The notes under the pieces: generated by a model
The model's input: the letters and a program-made list of their open reading frames with translations, nothing else
The model's database searches: none
What the model was told of the DNA's origin: nothing
Program-made: the position numbers and the translations under genes
Assembly (NCBI GenBank): GCA_024638965.1
Contig: JAHEJI010000014.1
Span: forward strand, 1-50,743
Reading direction: 5' to 3'
Length of the DNA stretch: 50,743 bases
Origin: Planctomycetaceae bacterium
Lineage (GTDB): Bacteria; Planctomycetota; Planctomycetia; Pirellulales; Pirellulaceae
In this document: piece after piece, positions 1-7,744 of the stretch
Numbering within the stretch: position 1 is the stretch's first letter
How the letters are laid out: every line of letters begins with the position of its first letter

Positions 1-867
1 TCGATCGCCGCGATTGGATTTGCCTACATGGTGGGCAGTGACACTCCAATTGATGCTGCTCGTGAAGCCGCGGCGATAAAAAAACTGGTGTATTCTTATG
101 CCGGATATTGTTTGTTGGCGGCAACCTGCGTCTGGTTTTTTGTGCCCGAATCGAAGCCCAGCGGTGACTCCAGTACAGACGCAACTCAACTGGCTGAGCT
201 TAGCGTGTCAAAACGTCTCAAATTTGTGTTGCGATTACCGGCTATCTGGCTGCTGGCGGTCGTCATCATCGCCGCCTACAGCGCATTCAAAATGATTGAC
301 AACTATGGCTTGTACGCGGAGGATGCCTACGGTTTAACTCCGACCCAATCGGCAAGATTGTTATCCCGCATTAGTTACGTGCGAGTTCTGGCAGCGTTGG
401 GTGCTGGTTGGATCGCCGACAAGTACTTGGGAGTGGCTAACTCGATTCAGCTTTGCTTTGCACTTTTGATTGCCAGCTATGGAGTGTTTCTGTTCGTGAC
501 ACCGGGTCCAGGGCTGGTTTGGCTGATGATTATGAACATGATCGTCAGTTGCCTCGGGTTTTTTGCTTTGCGCGGAATCTATTTCGCATTGCTCGAAGAA
601 TCTGGAACACCGCGAGAGCTGACGGGTATGGCCGTTGGCGTGATCTCATTCATTGGGTTTACGCCCGAGATCTTTATGGGCCCGATGACAGGCTGGCTAA
701 TCCGTGAGGCGCGTAACAATGGCGACGTGCTGGTCGGATACCAGCAGATTTTCTGGATACTCACCGTTTTATCCGCCTGCGGGATGTTGGCCGCTTACGC
801 GTTGCGATGGTTCAAATCGCAAGATGTTGAAACGGAACCGGTCGCTGGATCAGTTGACCCGGAATAA
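1..867 (+). CDS. MFS transporter, 5'-truncated by the window edge
   Basis: This is the C-terminal part of a major facilitator superfamily permease. The frame is open from base 1, giving about 288 residues, so the true start lies outside the window. The visible part has about seven hydrophobic helices. The loop reading GAGWIADKYLG (about residues 133-143) resembles the MFS motif A repeat between helices 8 and 9, which is a family marker. A charged tail after WFKSQ ends the protein. The substrate cannot be told from this half; the look is closest to general anion or sugar-phosphate MFS carriers. It should sit in the inner membrane. A 337-bp spacer separates it from the next gene, which is on the other strand, so it ends a transcription unit. 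Confidence is high for the family and low for the substrate. Confidence 0.85.
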   Translation, partial: SIAAIGFAYMVGSDTPIDAAREAAAIKKLVYSYAGYCLLAATCVWFFVPESKPSGDSSTDATQLAELSVSKRLKFVLRLPAIWLLAVVIIAAYSAFKMIDNYGLYAEDAYGLTPTQSARLLSRISYVRVLAALGAGWIADKYLGVANSIQLCFALLIASYGVFLFVTPGPGLVWLMIMNMIVSCLGFFALRGIYFALLEESGTPRELTGMAVGVISFIGFTPEIFMGPMTGWLIREARNNGDVLVGYQQIFWILTVLSACGMLAAYALRWFKSQDVETEPVAGSVDPE

Positions 868-1204
868 GTTACAAGAATATGTTACGAACGAGTGGTCCGT
901 CACAACTCAAAATTCGGGTAGTGGACGAGGTCACAAGTCCGTCTTTGGTAAAGAAAAGCTGGGGGACTCGTTGCCACGTCCACTTCTAAACTCAACCCGA
1001 AAGTTAAACCGTCGCGCTGTGAGAAAAGTTAACTAAAATAGCCTCTTCGGATCATCCGGCGGCTGCTGGAGGAATCCTGCCTGATAGACAACAAAAGGAC
1101 CCTGCAGCGATTTTAAAATGGTAAAATACGGCAATGGCCTCCTCAGCAGCACGCGACCGTCTTCTCAGGCAAGAAATAGAGCAAAGATCGACTCATTCAA
1201 TCAA
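868..1204. other. Spacer between convergent genes, nothing recognised
   Basis: This 337-bp gap lies between the MFS gene and the MEMO gene, which point at each other. I see no convincing coding frame, no strong hairpin with a T tract and no RNA gene. Confidence 0.5.
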
Positions 1205-1990
1205 TCAAAAAAACGCAAACGCGCCGTACCCGACAACTCGATTTTTGGGACCACCGGTATCGCCAGAGTTTCTCAAATCCAGATTCACGCATTGCAGGGA
1301 TTTTTCCCGGGCTACTTGAAGTGCCCCAGCGATCGCTCGGAATCCACAAGCCCGCGACTTATCAAGCATCGTTCCATCTAGCTCAACAATCAGTTCCGCA
1401 GTTTGCTGATCAATTGCAAGTGCTCGATCGTATGACTCGTAGTGACTGAGATCCGAACTGATCACGATAATTGTCTCCGGACCTCCCCACAATAGTCGGA
1501 TCAAACGAGCAACTTGCTCAACAGGCGCGACACGCACTAGAAACGGGGCGATCTCAAAACTGTCGAGCGTCAATTGCAGGAATGGCAACTGAACTTCAAT
1601 TGCATGGTCGAATTCGTGGACCTGATCGTCCAGCACAGCCAGCCCCTGACTAACCGCCGACTGGATTGAGCTCGTGTCCGTTTTGACGGAACCAAGTGGC
1701 GTTTCGAAACTGTCCGCATTGGTTGTGAAAATAATGGGATCAGGGCTGCTGTGGCAGGTCCCCAGAATGATGACCCGCTGAATCATGGCCTTCCGCGATT
1801 CCAAAGTCTTAAATGCCGAAGCAGCAATGGGTCCAGAAAACTCGTACCCGGCATGCGGTGCGATCAAAATCTTGGGTTGGCATTCGACGATGTTGGCGGC
1901 ATCCAACATGTGCCGTACGTCATTTTCCAATTGGCGCGGATTCTGCGGGTAGAACTTTCCCGCCACTGCTGGGGGCCGGATAATATTCAA
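1205..1990 (-). CDS. amrB: MEMO1 family protein (AmmeMemoRadiSam system protein B)
   Basis: This is a 261-residue MEMO-like protein of the extradiol-dioxygenase fold. Family hallmarks are visible: the N-terminal IRPPAVAGKFYP motif, H46 in IAPHAGYEFSGP, H80 in LGTCHSSP, the HEFDHAIEVQLPFLQ block and C215 in KSRACGFRAIAG. H46, H80 and C215 match the His/His/Cys metal site known from human MEMO1. The start is TTG at 1990: the family motif begins at once after it, and AGAGG lies about 8 bases upstream. The gene is divergent from the radical-SAM partner AmrS, with 74 bp between them, so the two probably share a promoter region. The reaction of bacterial MEMO is not established. The third classical partner, AMMECR1, is not seen here. 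Confidence 0.93.
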   Translation of the reverse strand: MNIIRPPAVAGKFYPQNPRQLENDVRHMLDAANIVECQPKILIAPHAGYEFSGPIAASAFKTLESRKAMIQRVIILGTCHSSPDPIIFTTNADSFETPLGSVKTDTSSIQSAVSQGLAVLDDQVHEFDHAIEVQLPFLQLTLDSFEIAPFLVRVAPVEQVARLIRLLWGGPETIIVISSDLSHYESYDRALAIDQQTAELIVELDGTMLDKSRACGFRAIAGALQVAREKSLQCVNLDLRNSGDTGGPKNRVVGYGAFAFF

Positions 1991-2064
1991 AACAAGCCTC
2001 TTCGCCCTGAGGATTGGATGATGACTTCCTTTATTCTAAAGCGCAACCCGCTAATTGACGATCC

Positions 2065-3177
2065 ATGCCAATTACCAAGCACGATGATTCACAGTGGACT
2101 GTTCCTACGAAGTATTGGCACCGACTGGACGATGGTCGAGCGCAGTGCGATCTATGTCCACGTTTTTGCAAACTCCACGAAGGCCAACGGGGATTCTGCT
2201 TCGTACGAGCTCGTCAAAATGACCAGATTGTGTTGACCACGTACGGGCGTTCCAGCGGTTATTGCATCGATCCGATCGAGAAAAAACCGCTCTATCACTT
2301 CCTTCCTGGGACACCAGTGCTTTCGTTCGGTACCGCTGGCTGCAATCTCGGCTGTAAGTTTTGTCAGAATTGGGATATCAGCAAATCGCGCGAAATCGAC
2401 ACGCTGGCCGATCAGGCTCAGCCAGAAACGATCGCCAAAGCGGCTGAAGCGCTGGGCTGCCGCAGTGTCGCATTCACCTATAACGACCCGGTTATCTTTC
2501 ACGAGTACGCCATCGACGTTGCCGACGCGTGTCGGGAACGGTCAATCAAGGCCGTGGCCGTGACGGCAGGCGAGGTTTGCCCTGAGCCTCGAGCCGAGTT
2601 TTATCGCCACATGGATGCTGCCAACATCGACTTAAAGGCGTTCAGTGACGAGTTCTACAAAAATGTCTGCGCCTCCCGACTGGATCCCGTGTTGGATACA
2701 TTGCTCTATTTGAAACATCAGACCAATGTCTGGATTGAAATCACAACTTTATTGATACCAGGCCTGAACGATTCGTCCGCCGAATTGGAAAAGCTGACGT
2801 CGTGGGTGGTCGAGAAATTGGGTGAAAACGTCCCGTTGCATTTCTCTGCGTTCCATCCTGACTTTCGCATGCTTGATCTTCCGCCGACTCCACCTGAAAC
2901 TCTGCGTAAAGCTCGTGATATCGCGATCAAAAACGGCGTGCGCTATGCCTACGTCGGAAACGTTCACGACCCGGCGTGCGACAGTACCTATTGTCATGAT
3001 TGTGGACAACTGCTGATCGGACGCGACTGGTACCAGCTGACGAATTGGAACTTGGTGGATCAAAAATGTTCAAAGTGCCAAACCAGATTGGCGGGCCAAT
3101 TTGAGGCAACACCGGGTGATTGGGGGCCGCAGCGACAGCCTGTAAAGTTGAGCGATTACGCCGCAGAATCCCATTGA
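2065..3177 (+). CDS. amrS: AmmeMemoRadiSam system radical SAM enzyme
   Basis: This 370-residue radical SAM protein resembles the pyruvate-formate-lyase-activating-enzyme-like AmrS family. The 4Fe-4S motif is C93-x3-C97-x2-C100 in GCNLGCKFCQNW. The N-terminus has an extra cysteine group (CDLCPRFCKL, then GFC) typical of AmrS. The C-terminus has a zinc-ribbon-like group, with CxxC in CHDCGQ and again in CSKCQ. A central SAM-binding GG-like segment and TIM-barrel strands are plausible. The ATG at 2065 is the first ATG of the frame; no strong ribosome site is visible. It stands divergently next to the MEMO gene, the usual partner. The substrate of this pair is unknown; a modification of a protein or a small aromatic compound has been proposed for such systems. 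Confidence 0.92.
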   Translation: MPITKHDDSQWTVPTKYWHRLDDGRAQCDLCPRFCKLHEGQRGFCFVRARQNDQIVLTTYGRSSGYCIDPIEKKPLYHFLPGTPVLSFGTAGCNLGCKFCQNWDISKSREIDTLADQAQPETIAKAAEALGCRSVAFTYNDPVIFHEYAIDVADACRERSIKAVAVTAGEVCPEPRAEFYRHMDAANIDLKAFSDEFYKNVCASRLDPVLDTLLYLKHQTNVWIEITTLLIPGLNDSSAELEKLTSWVVEKLGENVPLHFSAFHPDFRMLDLPPTPPETLRKARDIAIKNGVRYAYVGNVHDPACDSTYCHDCGQLLIGRDWYQLTNWNLVDQKCSKCQTRLAGQFEATPGDWGPQRQPVKLSDYAAESH

Positions 3178-3260
3178 AGCGGGGAAAATTGGAGACTGTT
3201 TTTTCATACGGCCCAGCCGCGCTCAAAACGAAGATTGGTGCGGAGAGACCGGCCTACCGA

Positions 3261-4550
3261 TTACGGGAAAATGCCGCGTTCTTTGTAGACGCGTTCGAGA
3301 TGACGAAGGGCGACGACGTAGGCCGCGGTACGCCAGTCACAGTCGAATTCACCCGCTGCCGCGCGGACGTTGTCGTAGGCATGGGAAAGCTTCGCCAGCA
3401 GTTTCCCGTCGACTTTTTCGAGTTCCCAGAACTCGCTTCGTTTGTTTTGGAGCCATTCAAAGTAACTGACAATGACGCCGCCGGAGTTGCAAAGGATGTC
3501 GGGCAGCACATCGATACCACGCTCGCGGAGGATTCGACCGCCATCTGGATCGGTGGGACCGTTGGCGGCTTCAAAGACAACTTTTACATTCAGGTCCGGC
3601 GCGGTTTCCGCCGTGATTTGACCTTCCAACGCCGCGGGAATAAAAAAGTCGGCTTGGGTACTCATGAACGTCGCATGGTCGACCTCCGAATAATTCCCCG
3701 CAAATCCTTTAATTGCTCCTGTTGCTTCGACATGTTTGGTCAGCGCCTGTGCGTCAAGGCCATTTGGATTAGTAATCGCACACGATGCGTCTTCAACCGC
3801 AACCAATACTGCGCCCTTGGGTTCAAGTAAGCGGGCAACCCATGAACCGACGTTTCCATACCCTTGAACAAAGTAAGTCGATGTATTCACTGCGAAGTCG
3901 TGATCCCTGGCCCAGAGCTCGATCAAGTTTACAACACCCTGCCCCGTCGCCTTTTCACGCCCTTCACTTCCACCAGAAAGGATTGGTTTGCCAGTCACGA
4001 CGTGGGTGCACCTCTGCCGCTCGTGTGGAGGCATCGTTGAAAGGTAAGTATCCAGAATCCAGGCCATGATTTGAGCGTTCGTATTTACGTCGGGAGCCGG
4101 AATGTCGTATTCCGGACCAATGTTATCGCCAAGAGCGAAAGTAAATCTGCGTGTAATTCTTTCAAGTTCTGAATCGGAATAGTTGAACGGGTCAAACTGG
4201 ATTCCGCCCTTCGCTCCGCCGTATGGAATTCCCGCGATTGCCGTCTTCCAAGTCATCCAGGCAGCCAGCGCGCGAACTTCGTCTGTATTGACCGCAGGGT
4301 GAAAACGCAGGCCACCCTTGTACGGGCCGAGCGCGTTGTTGTGTTGAATTCGATAACCCTTGAAGACTTCGACTTTTCCGCTATCCAGTTTGACCGGAAA
4401 GTTCACTTTCAATTCGTTGTTGGAATTGGCCAGGATCACTCGGATATTCGGATCGAGCTTAATCAAGTCGGCTGCTCTATCGAATCGTTCGAGGACGTTT
4501 TCGTAAAGGTTTTTTTTTGGTGCAGTTGCTGCAAGTGCTGTAGCTGCCAT
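3261..4550 (-). CDS. gdhA: Glutamate dehydrogenase (Glu/Leu/Phe/Val dehydrogenase family)
   Basis: This 429-residue enzyme reversibly deaminates glutamate to 2-oxoglutarate and ammonia. The substrate-binding block GPYKGGLRFHP and the catalytic lysine block PYGGAKGGI are intact. The Rossmann motif reads GYGNVGSWVA, and the C-terminal domain keeps FEAANGPT and ILCNSGGVIVSYFEW. Its length matches the roughly 420-residue hexameric class, which often uses NAD. The N-terminus is a short Ala/Thr-rich leader containing a 9-base A run (T9 at 4510-4518 on the plus strand), next to a weak ribosome site. The gene is monocistronic and ends 83 bp from the convergent AmrS gene. Cofactor preference cannot be decided by eye. 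Confidence 0.95.
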   Translation of the reverse strand: MAATALAATAPKKNLYENVLERFDRAADLIKLDPNIRVILANSNNELKVNFPVKLDSGKVEVFKGYRIQHNNALGPYKGGLRFHPAVNTDEVRALAAWMTWKTAIAGIPYGGAKGGIQFDPFNYSDSELERITRRFTFALGDNIGPEYDIPAPDVNTNAQIMAWILDTYLSTMPPHERQRCTHVVTGKPILSGGSEGREKATGQGVVNLIELWARDHDFAVNTSTYFVQGYGNVGSWVARLLEPKGAVLVAVEDASCAITNPNGLDAQALTKHVEATGAIKGFAGNYSEVDHATFMSTQADFFIPAALEGQITAETAPDLNVKVVFEAANGPTDPDGGRILRERGIDVLPDILCNSGGVIVSYFEWLQNKRSEFWELEKVDGKLLAKLSHAYDNVRAAAGEFDCDWRTAAYVVALRHLERVYKERGIFP

Positions 4551-4715
4551 TTTTTTGCGTAATTCAATGGAAGGCTGAGAAACAGTAGTTGCAAAAATGA
4601 TATCCCGCCGCTAACCGGATCGCCAGATCCAAAAACAGAACAGCTCCAGAAAACTATCGAGTATTCAATCGACCGGCACAACGCGCGAGGACGAATTCCT
4701 AACACCATTCACCCC

Positions 4716-4729
4716 CCGGAGCGCTCCGG
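4716..4729. repeat. 14-bp perfect palindrome upstream of gdhA
   Basis: CCGGAGCGCTCCGG is self-complementary and lies in the spacer between the small membrane-protein gene and gdhA. It has no T tract, so it is more likely an operator or a chance G+C island than a terminator. Confidence 0.3.
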
Positions 4730-4757
4730 CGGAGGAGATCGTGGTGCCGTCGCGGTG

Positions 4758-5210
4758 CTAGTTCGCGTCGCGCCGCTGCAAACACCACGCCCGCACGATC
4801 TGGGCCACGAAACCGGAGGCCACGACGAAGGAAATCACAATGGTGCAGAGTATCGTTAATCCTAAATCGTCACTCTGAAAGTTCAAGTTCAACAAAGGAC
4901 CGCCGCGAGCTAACAGTCCTGTCAATGTGATGAAGATAATACACGTCGGGGCCGATGCGCCTACCGCGAATGCGCGCGTCCGTCCCGTCCCGTAAACCAA
5001 GGCTGCCAGCGTCGCGGGTAGCGATAGCAAAATGGTGATAAACAACAACAATCCGCCCACCCAAGCCGGCAGAGTGAAGAAGATGAAGCATAGCATGGCA
5101 ACAATTGCGGTAGCGATCAGGAGTGCGCGAACGCTGAACTGACTTGACGACCGGTTAGGCCGTTGCTCTGCCTGTGGATCAGGAATCTCGTCGTGACGGT
5201 TAGGAATCAT
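4758..5210 (-). CDS. Small membrane protein of unknown function
   Basis: This 150-residue protein has a polar N-terminus (residues 1-25, rich in Pro, Asp, Arg and Gln) followed by four hydrophobic segments. They lie near residues 27-45, 48-70, 78-100 and 118-140. The end is basic and Cys-containing (WCLQRRD). It resembles no family I recognise, but such short N-tailed four-helix proteins are common in planctomycetes. ATG at 5210 is chosen over a TTG two codons upstream; neither has a clear ribosome site. It points the same way as gdhA but is 207 bp away. It is probably inner-membrane. Confidence 0.65.
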   Translation of the reverse strand: MIPNRHDEIPDPQAEQRPNRSSSQFSVRALLIATAIVAMLCFIFFTLPAWVGGLLLFITILLSLPATLAALVYGTGRTRAFAVGASAPTCIIFITLTGLLARGGPLLNLNFQSDDLGLTILCTIVISFVVASGFVAQIVRAWCLQRRDAN

Positions 5211-5289
5211 CGGCAAGCCGTCGAATTTGACTTCGCAATCCTTCCGTTCTTACACTGCATTGCAGCAAAACTGAGCAAGGTCGCAAAAA

Positions 5290-6177
5290 TCAGAAGTCAG
5301 GATTCACAATCACTCCGTCCGCTCGGCCTGCGAGAAAGCGCAGGATCTCGATGTCACCCCCTTCTTCAAAAAATCGCGTCGAGCCGTCACAAAATGCGAA
5401 AATCGCACCGCCTGGGTGGCGGCTGCTGAACGCTTGGGGTGCATCACCATTAACCTGTGCACTTTCTGCATCAATCCACCACATTACGTCACTGATCCAT
5501 ATCGCGCCCGAGCGCAGACCGGTCATGCCAGCCCAGAGTGCCGCACGCTTGCCGGTCGTTTCGTCAAACATGCATTCGCCCAGCACAACCGTGTTGGATG
5601 TGCCGTCAAGGATTTGCGCAAAAGTGGTCGAGCTATTTTGATACATGATTCCACCAAAATCCCAGTCGACAAAAAATCTAGGTGTGGTAGTCGGTCCGGC
5701 GACGGCTCGATAGTTGGACATCGCGTGATTCAGGCGGAGAGGATTCAAGGGTGGGCCGTTGTCGGACGGGCAGCGAAAAAACGCAAGTTCTGTTTGGCTG
5801 TATTCCGTTGGCACATCTACGGGATTGGCCCCCTCACCAAACAGCAGATGTCGCGAATCACCAAAGTTGTACAGGTTCGTTTGTTCCACATAGGGAAGGA
5901 TTTGCGTCGCCCAACTCCATCCCGGTTCGTAATCCTGTCCATTGTAGCTCGAAGGAAAATAGCCAAAACTGGATTCAAAACTTTGGAGAGCCAATCCCAT
6001 TTGTTTCATCTTGTTTGCACAATCAGTCCGCCGCGCCGATTCGCGAACCATTTGAACGGCAGGCAGCAGCATCCCAATCAAGATGCCAATAATGGCGATC
6101 ACGACCAATAGTTCAACCAACGTAAATGCACGACGTTCGAAATCACGATGGAAGCAAGTTCCTTTAAATCGGTTCAT
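5290..6177 (-). CDS. DUF1559 protein with prepilin-type N-terminal signal
   Basis: This 295-residue protein belongs to the DUF1559 family, which is greatly expanded in planctomycetes. The N-terminus has the type IV pilin-like motif RAFTLVELLVVIAI followed by a hydrophobic helix; processing is expected after the residue before FTLVE. The DUF1559 domain follows. Its usual C-terminal signature is visible as HPGGAIFAFCDGSTRF, close to residue 255. The start at 6177 is preceded by GGGGGAA four bases upstream, whereas the TTG start six codons earlier lacks a site. These proteins are thought to form pseudopilin-like or surface structures; the exact role is unknown. No pilus assembly genes are nearby. 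Confidence 0.93.
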   Translation of the reverse strand: MNRFKGTCFHRDFERRAFTLVELLVVIAIIGILIGMLLPAVQMVRESARRTDCANKMKQMGLALQSFESSFGYFPSSYNGQDYEPGWSWATQILPYVEQTNLYNFGDSRHLLFGEGANPVDVPTEYSQTELAFFRCPSDNGPPLNPLRLNHAMSNYRAVAGPTTTPRFFVDWDFGGIMYQNSSTTFAQILDGTSNTVVLGECMFDETTGKRAALWAGMTGLRSGAIWISDVMWWIDAESAQVNGDAPQAFSSRHPGGAIFAFCDGSTRFFEEGGDIEILRFLAGRADGVIVNPDF

Positions 6178-6578
6178 CTTTTCCCCCAAATGCAAATATC
6201 AAATAAAATAATGCGATGAAAAAAATTGTAACGACTTGTTCAAGCAATTTCATGCAAATTTGGGGGGGGGGCAGAATTTGTTCAATCCTCTTGGAGCCAG
6301 ATAAAAAGCGCAAAGGGGCCTCTTGCGCAGTTAGATGGCCTGAATACGGACTTTAGGCGAAATGATCGCGTTAGAAGGCGAAGGCTCAGCCAAATCGAGA
6401 TGGGGCGTGTGTGAATCCGACATCCAACAGATTTTGCTACACCGTTCGCGATACTATTATCAAAGCTCTTCGATGGGTTCCGTTGATGACCCCGGCAGGG
6501 TCACGTTCGTTTAGGAAAACATCCATCCGGAATTCGACGGTGCGACATGATTCGATGTCAAAGTTCAGGTTCTGGGTG
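6178..6578. other. Spacer with a ten-base G run
   Basis: This 401-bp spacer lies upstream of the DUF1559 gene and downstream of the next minus-strand gene. It contains a G10 tract at 6262-6271, about 85 bp before the DUF1559 start. No gene is recognised in it. Confidence 0.5.
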
Positions 6579-7151
6579 CTAGAGACGCATTCGAAGCTCA
6601 AGAACCTGATGTTGAAGCTCATCAATTTGCCACTGCAAATGCGTCAAGACGGATTCTGAATCTTCCAAATATTTTGTTCTCTCGAGATTGAGCCTGGCTA
6701 TTTCTGCCACCACCTCGGCACGCTTGAGTCGAATTGCGCTATCGCTCGAGGGTTTGCGCTGATGGATGGCCTGCATTGATTCTAAATTTGCCTCGGCGAA
6801 TTTCACCGTGGCTTCCGCAACTCGAATCCAAGTCTGGTGGGCGTCAGCGTCTTGCCCCTTGAGACGTTGCTCCAATTCCGCCTCATCGATCACGACATGT
6901 AATCGAAAGTTGTCGACAAATGGGGCGGTAAAAACATTCGGTATTTTCTTATTTGCTTCCTGGATACGGCGTAAGTCCAATTTGGAAAGTTTCACGTGCG
7001 CTCGCGCTAACCGAATCTCAACACTTTCACCCTCATTTTGCTTCACCACTGTTGTATCGGGTTCTTGTTGATCGGCTCTTGCGTTCCACAAGGAAAATGA
7101 CGCCGTCACCGCAACAAAAACCACCGCGAGAATTACTGGCAAGTTGCGCAT
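6579..7151 (-). CDS. Secreted helical protein of unknown function
   Basis: This 190-residue protein has a clear Sec signal peptide (MRNLPVILAVVFVAVTASFS, with a likely cut after ARA near residue 25). The mature part is rich in Glu, Lys, Ala, Leu and Gln and should be mostly helical, with coiled-coil potential. Two similar segments appear: one around ARAHVKLSKLDLRRIQEAN and one around AEATVKFAEANLESMQAIHQ. A third (RAEVVAEIARLNLERTKYL) suggests a repeated helical hairpin. ATG at 7151 is chosen because AAGGGA lies just upstream and the signal peptide begins there. No family is recognised. It should act in the periplasm or outside the cell. Confidence 0.75.
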   Translation of the reverse strand: MRNLPVILAVVFVAVTASFSLWNARADQQEPDTTVVKQNEGESVEIRLARAHVKLSKLDLRRIQEANKKIPNVFTAPFVDNFRLHVVIDEAELEQRLKGQDADAHQTWIRVAEATVKFAEANLESMQAIHQRKPSSDSAIRLKRAEVVAEIARLNLERTKYLEDSESVLTHLQWQIDELQHQVLELRMRL

Positions 7152-7523
7152 GATATTCCCTTTCGTTTGAGTAGCATTAATGGACCGATTTGTGACTGTT
7201 ATCGTTTGTCGTCTAACGTTTGTTGGACAAAGGGCGCTCCAATTACACCGCAATTTCGATGCCACTAGCGACAATTCGATTTTTTTGGACAGTATTAACT
7301 AAGTCTGGGCAACTTCGCACATGTTGGGCGATTTGGCACAAACAGCGAGATTCAGCAGATTACGATACGCCCATCTCAAAAACGGGAAGGGTTGTAACTC
7401 GCCAATCGGGGAGAAGATCCCGCGTTTACGCGGATGGGAGTCTCACCAACGAGTTGTCTTCCGCGCAATTTGCTCGCATGGACTAGTATTTCGTCTCAAC
7501 TCACTTTTCGGGTAGAAGTGGAC

Positions 7524-7573
7524 GAGGCGACGAGCCCTCAATACAACAGTTTTGGCAAAGGACTCGTCGCCTC
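7524..7573. repeat. 11-bp perfect inverted repeat in a 593-bp spacer
   Basis: The arms GAGGCGACGAG (7524-7534) and CTCGTCGCCTC (7563-7573) flank 28 bp. They lie in the otherwise empty stretch 7152-7744, downstream of the subtilisin gene and upstream of the secreted helical protein. There is no T tract. The rest of the spacer shows no convincing gene. Confidence 0.45.
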
Positions 7574-7744
7574 ACTACGTTCAATCCGAAAACCAAGCTG
7601 CGGCCGACTACTAGACACTAGGGTCAATCAGCTTTCTTGGCGCAGGAATGTGTTATCCGGCTCAACTGCACGAACGATTGCAGCGTTGGTAGCGCCGTTC
7701 AACTTGCAGCTCGAGTTGAACGAGGTTAATGTCCCTGAATTTGA

